Shown here piece by piece: positions 8,961 through 17,211 of a stretch of 64,000 nucleotides of DNA. Where the stretch lies: positions 1 to 64,000 of the forward strand of contig NZ_RZOY02000001.1 of assembly GCF_004022705.2 (NCBI RefSeq). The letters are read 5' to 3'. The stretch comes from Mesorhizobium sp. M2D.F.Ca.ET.226.01.1.1 (GTDB lineage Bacteria; Pseudomonadota; Alphaproteobacteria; Rhizobiales; Rhizobiaceae). A program made the translations under genes and the position numbers. The notes under the pieces are model-generated. The model did no database searches, was not told the DNA's origin, and saw only the letters and a program-made list of their open reading frames with translations. Positions within the stretch are counted from its first letter, which is position 1. Every line of letters begins with the position of its first letter.

Positions 8961-9011
8961 GCCTGGCGGCGCTGCGCCGCGCCAATGAAGAGACTGAACG
9001 AGGACCATTGC

Positions 9012-9620
9012 ATGGATGCTTTCGACGAAGCGGCAACAAAACCGAAGGACGATGCCGACATCCGCGTCGGCCGGCGCGTGCGGGCGCTTAGGCTCGAGCG
9101 TAACCTCTCGCTGGCCGACCTAGCCGCCAAGGCCGGCATCTCCATCGGCGCGCTGAGCCAGATCGAGCGCGGCATGTCATCGCTGCGCGTCAAGGTGATC
9201 TGGCCGCTGGCGGCCGCACTCGACATCGAACCGTCGGCGCTGATCGCCGACGGCAACGAGGCGGTCAACGATCTCTATTGCGTGCGCGCCGACAAGCGGC
9301 GGCAGATCCCGGTCAAATCCGAAGGCATCGCCAAGGCTCTGCTGTCGCCGCCCGCCGCCACGCTCACCGGCATGCTGGTCACGGTCGAGGCCGGCGGCGG
9401 CACGGCGGAGGCCTACGCCCATGCCGGCCACGAATTCGGCTTCGTCATGACCGGCGAGGTCGAGCTGGTGGTCGACGCCACGACCTATGTGTTGAAAGCC
9501 GGTGACAGCTTTGCCTTCAAGAGCACGCTGCTGCATGCCTTCCGCAACCCCGGCGCCGAGCGCTGCCAGATCCTCTGGGTCAACACGACAAAACCGTCCG
9601 AGGTGCGCGATGGCGCCTGA
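9012..9620 (+). CDS. XRE-type HTH regulator with C-terminal cupin domain (PuuR-like)
   Basis: A 202-residue regulator. Residues about 17-75 form an XRE helix-turn-helix ('LADLAAKAGISIGALSQIERG'-type core). Residues about 120-190 form a cupin, with 'HAGHEFGFVMTGEVEL' and 'KAGDSFAFKSTLLHAFRNPG'. PuuR-type proteins of this layout repress polyamine catabolism and respond to a small ligand in the cupin. The start at 9012 has GAGG eight bases upstream; an ATG at 8985 abuts the repeat element. The gene overlaps the ATPase gene by 11 bases. It probably binds the TTCATGAA sites upstream, which is an inference. Confidence 0.85.
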   Translation: MDAFDEAATKPKDDADIRVGRRVRALRLERNLSLADLAAKAGISIGALSQIERGMSSLRVKVIWPLAAALDIEPSALIADGNEAVNDLYCVRADKRRQIPVKSEGIAKALLSPPAATLTGMLVTVEAGGGTAEAYAHAGHEFGFVMTGEVELVVDATTYVLKAGDSFAFKSTLLHAFRNPGAERCQILWVNTTKPSEVRDGA

Positions 9621-10695
9621 CGCGCTCGTAAGACTGCAGAAGGTTTCAAAGGTTTTTCCGGGTGGCATTGTTGGCCTTGATACCGTCGATCTCGACATTG
9701 CTTCCGGCGAGTTCCTGACCCTCCTTGGCCCTTCCGGCTGCGGCAAGACGACCAGCCTGCGGGTCATTGCCGGCTTCGAAAGCCCGACCGGCGGCAATGT
9801 CCTGCTCGAAGGCCGCGACATTACCGGCTTGAGGCCCTTCGACCGTCCGGTCAACACCGTCTTCCAGGACTATGCGCTGTTCCCGCATATGGATGTCGCG
9901 GCCAATGTCGGCTTCGGCCTGTCGCTGCGCAAAATGTCCGGCGCCGAGCAGACCAAACGCGTCCGCGATGCGCTCGACATGGTTGGTCTGGCCGACAAGC
10001 TGCGCGCCCGCGTCTCGGAGCTTTCCGGCGGCCAGCGCCAGCGCGTCGCTTTGGCCCGCGCCATCGTCTGCGAGCCGCGCGTGCTTCTGCTCGACGAGCC
10101 GCTGTCGGCGCTCGACGCGCACCTGCGCGAGCAGATGCAGGTCGAGCTGAAGCGGCTGCAATCGCGGCTCGGAACAACCTTCGTCATGGTCACGCACGAC
10201 CAGACCGAGGCGCTGTCGATCTCCGACCGCATCGTCGTCATGAACAAGGGCCGCATTGAGCAGACCGCCGCGCCGGCCACGCTCTACGACCGCCCCGCGA
10301 CGCGCTTCGTCGCTTCCTTCATCGGCACGATGAACCTTCTGCAATCACGCTTTGTCGGCCGCGACGGCGAGCGCCTGCGCTTCGCCGCCGGCGAGCTGCC
10401 GCTGGAGGCCACCTCCGACAGTGGCGAGATGCCGGCAGCCGGCGATACCCGCACCATCGGCGTGCGCCCGGAAGATCTTCTCGCCGCCAGCGAAGCCGCG
10501 GAAGGAACCGTGCCGGCGCGGGTCAGCGGCGTCGTCTTCCACGGCCGCACGCTGCGCCTTCATGCCGAGCTGGAGCAGGGGACATCGATCGTCATCGATG
10601 CCCCGCGTCGCGCCGACGGTTCTCAATTCAGCGTCGGCGACGTGGCGCATGTCAGCCTGCGGCGCGGCGCCAATTGCCCTGTGCTCTCGAACTGA
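9610..10695 (+). CDS. Polyamine-type ABC transporter ATP-binding protein (PotA-like)
   Basis: A 361-residue ATPase with an N-terminal nucleotide-binding domain and a C-terminal TOBE domain. Walker A 'GPSGCGKTT', signature 'LSGGQRQRVALARA', Walker B 'LLLDEPLSALD' and the switch histidine in 'VMVTHDQTEAL' are all present. It energises the permeases encoded at 5982-7699. The start at 9610 overlaps the regulator's end by 11 bases. An apparent longer reading from 9502 lies wholly inside the cupin coding region and is rejected. Confidence 0.93.
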   Translation: MAPDALVRLQKVSKVFPGGIVGLDTVDLDIASGEFLTLLGPSGCGKTTSLRVIAGFESPTGGNVLLEGRDITGLRPFDRPVNTVFQDYALFPHMDVAANVGFGLSLRKMSGAEQTKRVRDALDMVGLADKLRARVSELSGGQRQRVALARAIVCEPRVLLLDEPLSALDAHLREQMQVELKRLQSRLGTTFVMVTHDQTEALSISDRIVVMNKGRIEQTAAPATLYDRPATRFVASFIGTMNLLQSRFVGRDGERLRFAAGELPLEATSDSGEMPAAGDTRTIGVRPEDLLAASEAAEGTVPARVSGVVFHGRTLRLHAELEQGTSIVIDAPRRADGSQFSVGDVAHVSLRRGANCPVLSN

Positions 10696-10705
10696 GAGCG
10701 CCGGC

Positions 10706-11422
10706 TCACGACGCTTTGGCGAAGAATCCCTGATAGTCGGACTTGGCCTGCAGCAGCCGCAGGATGTTTTCGCGTGAGGCGCGCACATGCGCGCGAGCGC
10801 GCTCGCCGGCCAGAGCGACGTCGCCGGCGCAGATCGCCTCGACGATGCCGGCGTGCTCCTCGCGGGTGAGCTTCCATTCGCCCAGCCACAGAAGCTCCGC
10901 CCAGACATATTGCTGGCATTTGTCTAGGATGCCGCAGAGCATGCCGTAAAGCATCTCGTTGCCGCCAATTTCGGCGATCACCCGGTGCAGGTCGATGCCG
11001 ACTTGCAGCTCCTCGAATTTTTCTCGCGTGCTGCGGTCCGGGATCGCCGCCAACCGCTCGCACTCGGCGAGCATCTCGTGCAGTTTCGCCTTGTCGGCTG
11101 CGGTCGCGTTGGCTGCCGCCAACTCGGTCGCACGCCCGTCAAGCATTTCGCGGATTTCGAATGCCTCGCGAAACATGGTGATGTTGAATTCAGCCACGAC
11201 ATAACCCTGGCGCGGCCGGCCGATCACCAGGCCGTCGCGCTCCAGCCGGTTGAAAGCCTCGCGCACCGGCGTGCGGCTGACCTTGAGGCGCTCGGCGATC
11301 TCGTTTTCGGTCACGCGGCCGCCCGGCGGGATCTGGCCGGTGATGATCAACGCCTTCAGCGCCTCGAACACCGAGTCGCGCAGCGTGTTCTTTTTCTCCT
11401 TGCTCAATCGTCCCGCCTCCAA
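10706..11422 (-). CDS. GntR-family regulator, FCD subfamily
   Basis: A 238-residue regulator with an N-terminal winged helix-turn-helix, about residues 15-80 ('ENEIAERLKVSRTPVREAFN'), and a C-terminal helical FCD ligand domain ('FEIREMLDGRATELA', then 'DLHRVIAEIGGNEML' with the metal-site histidine). Such proteins usually repress the neighbouring catabolic operon until a carboxylate ligand appears. It is divergent from the transporter operon at 11638. A TTGTATACAA palindrome at that operon's promoter is the probable operator. It ends only 10 bases from the end of the potA-like gene, tail to tail. Confidence 0.9.
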   Translation of the reverse strand: MEAGRLSKEKKNTLRDSVFEALKALIITGQIPPGGRVTENEIAERLKVSRTPVREAFNRLERDGLVIGRPRQGYVVAEFNITMFREAFEIREMLDGRATELAAANATAADKAKLHEMLAECERLAAIPDRSTREKFEELQVGIDLHRVIAEIGGNEMLYGMLCGILDKCQQYVWAELLWLGEWKLTREEHAGIVEAICAGDVALAGERARAHVRASRENILRLLQAKSDYQGFFAKAS

Positions 11423-11544
11423 CGGTCAGTCATAGAATCGCAGTCTAGTGCCTTTTGGCGCCTGCTTGAACAGACCCATGTCGCGGCGCGGGGCCGCTTC
11501 GAACCGCCCTGGTTCTCCACCGCCAAAAAATCCCAAAGCCCATG

Positions 11545-11587
11545 TTGACATCGGCTTACCAAGAATTACACTCAAAATTGTATACAA
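11545..11587 (+). promoter_or_regulatory. Promoter with GntR-type operator for the second ABC operon
   Basis: A perfect TTGACA (11545-11550) is followed 16 bases later by TACACT (11567-11572), giving a good promoter. The ten-base palindrome TTGTATACAA (11578-11587) falls over the expected transcription start. Palindromes of this form are typical operators of FCD-type GntR proteins, and the divergent gene encodes one. Repression by blocking initiation is the simplest reading. The sites are seen directly; the protein-site link is inferred. Confidence 0.65.
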
Positions 11588-11637
11588 ATTCGCATACCAA
11601 ATCAACGATAATGGGAACACCGGTTGGAGAAGCGAAA

Positions 11638-12678
11638 ATGACGAAGAGACTTTGCATTCACGGCCTGGTCGCCGCCGGCCTGCTGGCTTCCGTCGCCGTT
11701 CCGGCGTCGGCTGCCGACACAATCACCGTCGCCTCATGGGGTGGCACCTATCAGGAAGCGGAGACTAAGGCCTTCTTCGATCCGACGGCCAAGGATCTCG
11801 GCATCACCATCAAGCAGGACACTACCAACGGCCTCGACGACGTGCGCCTGCAAGTCACCGGCAATGCCGTCAAATGGGACATCACCGAGCTTGGCGCCGA
11901 CGAATGCGCTCGCGGTTCCAAGGAAGGCTTGTTCGAGAAACTCGACTACAACGTCATCGACAAGAGCGGCATCAACCCCAAGCTCGTGCATGACGACTGG
12001 GTCGGCATCTCCTACACCTCGGTGGTGCTTATCTACCGCACCGATGTTTTCGGCGACAAAGGGCCGAAGACCTGGGCTGATTTCTGGGATGTGCAAAAAT
12101 TCCCCGGCCGCCGCGCGCTCTCCGGCAGCCAGGCGACGGAAACGCTGAGCGTCGCGGCTTTGGCCAAGGGCATTCCGATCGACAAGGTCTATCCGGTCGA
12201 TATCGACGGCGCGCTGCAGTCCGTCGACAAGGTCAAGGGCCATATCGATGCCTGGTGGACCTCCGGCGCGCAGGCCATGCAGCTCGTCAAGGATGGCGAG
12301 GTCGACATGGCGAGCATCTGGAACGGCCGCGCCGGCACGCTGAAGAAGAGCGGTGCCCCGGTCAGCTTCTCCTTCGATCAGGGCGTGCTCACCGCCGACT
12401 GCATGGTCATACCGAAGGGCTCGAAGAACAAGGACATCGCCATGAAGGCGCTGGCCAAATTCGTCAGCCCCGATCTCCAGGCAAACCTGCCGCTCTATGT
12501 CGACAACGGCCCGGCCAACGAGAAGGCGTTCGAGACCGGCAAGATCCCGCCCGAGCGCATCAAGGACATCAATTCCGCGCCCGAGAACGTCAAGAAGCAG
12601 GTGCTGCAGGATCCCGCCTTCTGGCGCGACACCCTCGTCGAGGCGACGGAGAAATTCAACAACCTGATCCAGCAATGA
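11638..12678 (+). CDS. Periplasmic binding protein of second Pot-type ABC transporter
   Basis: A 346-residue extracellular solute-binding protein. Residues 1-25 form a signal peptide ending PASA before ADT. The mature start 'ITVASWGGTYQEAE' is the common opening of this PotD-like subgroup. GGAGAAG lies about seven bases before the ATG at 11638; a longer reading from 11542 would overlap the promoter and operator. First gene of an operon that continues to 19718. A GC-rich hairpin follows the stop. Confidence 0.9.
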   Translation: MTKRLCIHGLVAAGLLASVAVPASAADTITVASWGGTYQEAETKAFFDPTAKDLGITIKQDTTNGLDDVRLQVTGNAVKWDITELGADECARGSKEGLFEKLDYNVIDKSGINPKLVHDDWVGISYTSVVLIYRTDVFGDKGPKTWADFWDVQKFPGRRALSGSQATETLSVAALAKGIPIDKVYPVDIDGALQSVDKVKGHIDAWWTSGAQAMQLVKDGEVDMASIWNGRAGTLKKSGAPVSFSFDQGVLTADCMVIPKGSKNKDIAMKALAKFVSPDLQANLPLYVDNGPANEKAFETGKIPPERIKDINSAPENVKKQVLQDPAFWRDTLVEATEKFNNLIQQ

Positions 12679-12688
12679 CGATCGTACT

Positions 12689-12715
12689 GGAGCGGCGTTC
12701 TCGCGGCGCCGCTCC
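12689..12715 (+). other. Intercistronic hairpin after the binding protein gene
   Basis: A nine-base GC-rich stem (12689-12697 with 12707-12715, loop of nine) sits between the binding protein and ATPase genes. There is no T-run after it, so it is not a simple terminator. Hairpins at this place in ABC operons often protect the upstream message and keep the binding protein in excess. That role is an inference here. Confidence 0.55.
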
Positions 12716-12757
12716 GCATCGTTTCGCAAAAATGATCCGGAGTTGAAGGAGATGCTC

Positions 12758-13840
12758 TTGTCTCTCGCGCAGTCCGCGCTGCCAATCGGCATAAGCGGTA
12801 TCGAGAAGCGCTTCGGTGCTGTCTCCATCCTCAGCGATCTCAGCCTCGATGTCGCTGCGGGCGAATTCCTGACGCTGCTCGGGCCGTCCGGCTCGGGAAA
12901 GACGACGCTCTTGATGATCCTGGCCGGCTTCGTGCGGGCCAATGCGGGATCGATCAAGGTCGGCGGTGAGGAGATCATCACCATGCCGCCGCACAAGCGC
13001 AACATCGGCATGGTGTTCCAGAACTATGCGCTGTTCCCGCATATGAACGTCTTCCACAACATCGCCTTTCCGCTGAAGCAACGCCGCGTATCGGCGGCCG
13101 AAACGGCTGAACGCGTCGAACGGGCATTGGACCTGGTGCAGTTGAAAGGCCTTGGCGAGCGCCGTGTCGACCAGCTCTCCGGCGGCCAGCGCCAGCGCGT
13201 GGCCCTGGCCCGCGCCATCGTCTTCGAGCCGCGCATCGTCTTGATGGACGAGCCGCTGTCGGCGCTCGACAAGAGCCTGCGCGAGCATATGCAGATCGAG
13301 CTGCGCAACCTGCATCGCAGGCTTGGCATGACGACGGTCTACGTCACGCATGACCAGCGCGAGGCCATCACCATGTCGGACCGCATCGCCGTCATGAATG
13401 CCGGGCGCATCGAGCAGATCGACCAGCCCGAAGTTCTTTACGCCAGGCCGCGGACGAAGTTCGTTGCCGGCTTCATCGGCGAGTCCAACTTCGTTCCCGT
13501 CGAGTGTCGCAATGGCAGCGTCTGGTACGAGGACAGGAAGTTGCGCATGAACGATGCGGCACCATCCACTGGACGGCATCTGATGGTGGTGCGGCCGGAA
13601 AAGCTGCGCCTGGTCGCCGATGCCGACGAGACCGGCGGCGTCAACCTGCTGCCGGCGACCGTCGGCGACGTCATCTATCAAGGCGACAGCTTCGTCTGCT
13701 ACGCGACGCTCAAGGACGGTCGCCAGGTGACTTTGCGCGACTATTGCCGCTCCGACGTGCTGGCGAAATTGCCAGCGCCAGGCGAGCCGATCACGCTCGG
13801 CATCGATGCGCAGGATGTCGTGCTGGTGGCGGATCAATGA
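12758..13840 (+). CDS. ABC transporter ATP-binding protein (PotA-like), second cluster
   Basis: A 360-residue ATPase with Walker A 'GPSGSGKTT', signature 'LSGGQRQRVALARA', Walker B 'VLMDEPLSALD' and switch 'VYVTHDQREA', then a C-terminal TOBE region. The start is uncertain by a few codons. AGGAG at 12747-12751 touches the ATG at 12752 but is six bases from a TTG at 12758, so the TTG is preferred. It overlaps the next permease gene by four bases (ATGA). It drives the permeases encoded at 13837-15557. Confidence 0.9.
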   Translation: MSLAQSALPIGISGIEKRFGAVSILSDLSLDVAAGEFLTLLGPSGSGKTTLLMILAGFVRANAGSIKVGGEEIITMPPHKRNIGMVFQNYALFPHMNVFHNIAFPLKQRRVSAAETAERVERALDLVQLKGLGERRVDQLSGGQRQRVALARAIVFEPRIVLMDEPLSALDKSLREHMQIELRNLHRRLGMTTVYVTHDQREAITMSDRIAVMNAGRIEQIDQPEVLYARPRTKFVAGFIGESNFVPVECRNGSVWYEDRKLRMNDAAPSTGRHLMVVRPEKLRLVADADETGGVNLLPATVGDVIYQGDSFVCYATLKDGRQVTLRDYCRSDVLAKLPAPGEPITLGIDAQDVVLVADQ

Positions 13841-14760
13841 GCATCGTGTCCGCCAGCCTCGACCATGCCGGCGGGCCCGATGGCGCGCTCAATGGCGATG
13901 CGCTCAACGCCGACGCGAGGCGGGAAGCGCGCGGCCTGTTCGCGCTCTTATCGCCGGGGTTGTTTCTTGTCTTCGCCGTCATCATCGTGCCGATCGGCTG
14001 GCTGTTCTGGCTCTCGCTGTTCGATGAGAGCGGTCAGCTCAGCGCCGCCAATTACGCGCGCTTCTTCGAGCAGGCCTCGTATATCAAGACCTTCGTGACC
14101 ACCTTCAAGGTGGCCTTCATCGTGACCGGCGCCTGCGTGCTGTTCGGCTATCCGCTGGCCTATATGCTGTCGCAGCTGCCGCGCCGCGCGGCGTCGATTT
14201 GCCTGATCTTCGTCATCCTGCCCTTCTGGACCTCGGTGCTGGTGCGCACCTATGCCTGGCTGGTGATCTTGCAGCGCAAGGGGCTGGTCAACACGTGGCT
14301 TATGGATCTCGGCGTGATCGGCCAGCCGCTGCCGCTCGCCAACAATTTCGCCGGCGTCGTCATCGGCATGACCCACATCATGCTGCCCTTCCTGGTGCTG
14401 CCGCTCTACGCCTCGATGAAGACCATCGATGTCGATTGCCTGCGCGCCGGCATGAATCTCGGCGCCAGCCCGGCCGCCACCTTCCGGCAGATATTCTTCC
14501 CGCTGTCGCTGCCGGGTTTGGCTTCGGGCGTGGTCATCGTCTTCGTGCTTTGTCTCGGCTTCTTCGTCACGCCGGCGCTGATGGGCGGCGGCAAGGTGAT
14601 TATGTGGGCGATGCGCATGGAGCAGACCACCAGCCTCTATTCCAACTGGGGCGCGGGCGCGGCGCTAGGGGTCGTGCTCCTCGCCGTCACGCTGGCACTG
14701 CTCGGCCTCTTCCACTGGCTGCTCGGCGCCCGCGCCACCGGGGTCTGGAGCCGGCGATGA
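13837..14760 (+). CDS. ABC transporter permease (PotB-like), second cluster
   Basis: A 307-residue membrane permease with a soluble N-terminal tail of about 35 residues and six predicted helices. The EAA-like loop is at 'CLRAGMNLGASPAATFRQIFFP', and 'LPFWTSVLVRTYAW' is typical of the family. Start and stop are both coupled by ATGA overlaps with its neighbours. A longer reading from 13504 is only a shadow of the ATPase gene. Confidence 0.9.
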   Translation: MSIVSASLDHAGGPDGALNGDALNADARREARGLFALLSPGLFLVFAVIIVPIGWLFWLSLFDESGQLSAANYARFFEQASYIKTFVTTFKVAFIVTGACVLFGYPLAYMLSQLPRRAASICLIFVILPFWTSVLVRTYAWLVILQRKGLVNTWLMDLGVIGQPLPLANNFAGVVIGMTHIMLPFLVLPLYASMKTIDVDCLRAGMNLGASPAATFRQIFFPLSLPGLASGVVIVFVLCLGFFVTPALMGGGKVIMWAMRMEQTTSLYSNWGAGAALGVVLLAVTLALLGLFHWLLGARATGVWSRR

Positions 14761-15557
14761 GCATGGAAAACGCCCTGCCGATCTCGCATCGGCAACGCCT
14801 CTGGCTCTACGCGCTCGGCGGCCTTGTCATGCTGTTCCTGATCGCCCCGTCGGTGATCATCGTCATCATGTCGTTCTCCGACTCCACGCTCCTAGAGTTC
14901 CCGCCGCAGGAATGGTCGCTGCGCTGGTATGAAAGCTATTTCGGCTCGGTCGAATGGCGCGACGCCACCATTGTCTCGGTCAAGGTGGCGGTGATGACGG
15001 CGATCGTTGCAACCTTGCTCGGCACCGCAGCCGCCTACGCCATCAACGCCCGCACGCTGCGGCTGACCAGCGCAATCAACGCGCTGCTCACGGCATCGCT
15101 GATCATCCCGGTCATCCTGATCGGCATCGGCACCTTCTTCCTCTATGCCCGCATCGGCCTCAACAACACGCTGACCGGCCTCGTGATCGCCCATACCGTG
15201 CAGGCGTTGCCGCTGGTCGTGCTCACCGTGCTTTCCGGCTTGCGTTCCTACGACATGAACCAGGAGATGGTGGCGCGCAGCCTCGGCGCCGGTCGGTTCT
15301 CAGCCTTCTTCCAGGTGACGATGCCACAAATAAGATTCTCGATGGTCTCGGGCGCGCTGTTTGCCTTCATCACCTCCTTCGACGAGGTGGTGGTGTCGCT
15401 GTTTATCTCCGGCGGCGAGACCACGACGCTGACGCGGCGCATGTTCAATGCGCTGCGCGACCAGATCGATCCGACGATCGCCGCCATTTCGACTTGCCTG
15501 ATCGTGCTATCGATCGTCTTGTTGTCCGCCGCCCAGCTTTTCGGCCGCGGACGTTGA
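14757..15557 (+). CDS. ABC transporter permease (PotC-like), second cluster
   Basis: A 266-residue permease with six predicted helices, the EAA loop 'VARSLGAGRFSAFFQVTMP' and the PotC-type 'SFDEVVVSLFISGGE' segment. It completes the second binding protein-ATPase-permease-permease set. The start overlaps the previous stop (ATGA), and the enzyme gene begins 23 bases later on the same strand, so transport and catabolism appear to be one operon. Confidence 0.9.
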   Translation: MSMENALPISHRQRLWLYALGGLVMLFLIAPSVIIVIMSFSDSTLLEFPPQEWSLRWYESYFGSVEWRDATIVSVKVAVMTAIVATLLGTAAAYAINARTLRLTSAINALLTASLIIPVILIGIGTFFLYARIGLNNTLTGLVIAHTVQALPLVVLTVLSGLRSYDMNQEMVARSLGAGRFSAFFQVTMPQIRFSMVSGALFAFITSFDEVVVSLFISGGETTTLTRRMFNALRDQIDPTIAAISTCLIVLSIVLLSAAQLFGRGR

Positions 15558-15579
15558 TTTGAGGGACACCAAAACCAGC

Positions 15580-17166
15580 ATGCGTGACTTTCAGTTTCCC
15601 GGCCGCTCGCCGGTCCGCGCCACCGAAGCGATGGCCGCGACCTCGCATCCGCTTTCCACCTTGGCCGCCATCGACATGCTGCGCTCCGGCGGCAACGCCA
15701 TGGACGCCGCAGTCTGTGCGGCTGCGGTGCAGGCCGTGGTCGAGCCGCAGTCCACCGGCATCGGCGGCGACTGCTTTGTGCTCTATTGCCCGAAAGGGCA
15801 GGGCGAGGTGATCGCCTTCAACGGCTCGGGTCGTGCCCCCGGCGCCGCAACGGTCGAGTGGTACCTCGACAAGGGGTTCAACGAGCTGCCGAAGCAGGGC
15901 CCGCACGCGGTCACGGTTCCCGGCGCCGTCGATGCCTGGTGCCGGTTGCTAGAAGATCATGGCCGCAAGGGCATCGCCGACGCGCTCGCTCCCGCCATTC
16001 GCTATGCGGAAGAAGGCTATGTCGTGCACGACCGCGTCGCTTTCGACTGGCACGACCCCGAGACCGACCTGTCGGCGGACGAGGTGGCAACGCGCATCTT
16101 CCTGCCGGGCGGCAAGCCCCCAAAGGCGGGTGACATCCATCGCCAGCCGGAACTGGCGGAGACCTTGCGCATCATCGCCAAAAAAGGCCGCGCCGGATTC
16201 TATGAAGGCGCGGTCGCGGACGATTTGGTCGGACGGCTTCTCGCGCTCGGCGGGCTGCACACGCTGGAAGACTTCGCCGCCACGAAGGGCGATTACCGGA
16301 CTCCGGTCAGCACCTCCTATCGCGGTCACGACATCCACCAGATGCCACCGAACAACCAGGGCCTGACCGCGCTTCTGATGCTGAACGTGCTTTCGGGCTT
16401 CGACCTCGGCAGGCTCGATCCCGAGGGTGCCGAGCGCCTGCATCTGGAGATCGAGACAGGGCGTCTCGCTTACCAGGACCGCGACGCGTTTTTCGCCGAC
16501 CAGGATCACGTCGACGTGCCGGTCAAAGCGCTGCTCTCCGGCGCCTATGCCGACAGCTTGCGCGCCGCGATCGATCCCGAGCGCGCCATGACCCATCTGC
16601 CGCGTCTCGATCCTCCCCGCAGCGACACGGTCTATATCAGCGTCGTCGACCGCGACCGCAATGCGGTGAGCTTCATCAACTCGACCTACTATTCCTTCGG
16701 CAGCGGCATCGTCGGCCCCAAGACCGGCGTCGTGTTGCAGAACCGTGGCTCCAGCTTTCGCCTCGACCCGAAGCATCCGAATGCGATAGCGCCCGGCAAG
16801 CGGCCGATGCACACGATCATGCCGGGCATGATGACCAAGGGCGGCCGTGCGGTGATGCCGTTCGGCGTCATGGGCGGTGGCTACCAGCCCTTCGGCCATG
16901 TGCATCTTTTGACCAACATGATCGACTTCGGCATGGACCCGCAGCAGGCGATCGACGCGGCCCGCGTGTTCTACAACCACGACGTCGTCGAGGCCGAGCG
17001 AAGCGTGTGTCCCGATGCCGTTGAAGGTCTGCGTCGGCGTGGTCATCGTGTGGTGGAACCCGATCATCCGCTGGGCGGCGGGCAGGCGGTGCTGATCGAT
17101 TGGGAAAAGGGCACACTGACCGGCGCCTCCGATCCGCGCAAGGACGGGCTGGCGCTCGGATATTGA
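15580..17166 (+). CDS. Gamma-glutamyltransferase (Ntn-hydrolase) family protein
   Basis: A 528-residue member of the GGT family, whose members self-cleave at a threonine and then hydrolyse or transfer gamma-glutamyl or other acyl groups. The N-terminal 'HPLSTLAAIDMLRSGGNAMDAA' and 'TGIGGDCF' segments are classic. The nucleophile is probably Thr350 in 'DTVYISVVD'; the usual pattern is T-T-H-x-S-V, so the histidine position is tyrosine here. No signal peptide is visible, so a cytoplasmic enzyme is expected. The start at 15580 is the first ATG; a TTG at 15559 is possible. Within the operon it likely deacylates the imported compound. Confidence 0.87.
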   Translation: MRDFQFPGRSPVRATEAMAATSHPLSTLAAIDMLRSGGNAMDAAVCAAAVQAVVEPQSTGIGGDCFVLYCPKGQGEVIAFNGSGRAPGAATVEWYLDKGFNELPKQGPHAVTVPGAVDAWCRLLEDHGRKGIADALAPAIRYAEEGYVVHDRVAFDWHDPETDLSADEVATRIFLPGGKPPKAGDIHRQPELAETLRIIAKKGRAGFYEGAVADDLVGRLLALGGLHTLEDFAATKGDYRTPVSTSYRGHDIHQMPPNNQGLTALLMLNVLSGFDLGRLDPEGAERLHLEIETGRLAYQDRDAFFADQDHVDVPVKALLSGAYADSLRAAIDPERAMTHLPRLDPPRSDTVYISVVDRDRNAVSFINSTYYSFGSGIVGPKTGVVLQNRGSSFRLDPKHPNAIAPGKRPMHTIMPGMMTKGGRAVMPFGVMGGGYQPFGHVHLLTNMIDFGMDPQQAIDAARVFYNHDVVEAERSVCPDAVEGLRRRGHRVVEPDHPLGGGQAVLIDWEKGTLTGASDPRKDGLALGY

Positions 17167-17211
17167 GCAGCGCTGGACATCGGCCGATCCTTCGAAACAT
17201 AGTCTGGAACC

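Noticed and set aside
9502..9609. N-terminal extension of the polyamine ATPase gene
   Set aside because: It lies wholly within the HTH-cupin coding region; the ATG at 9610 starts directly before the conserved ATPase domain.
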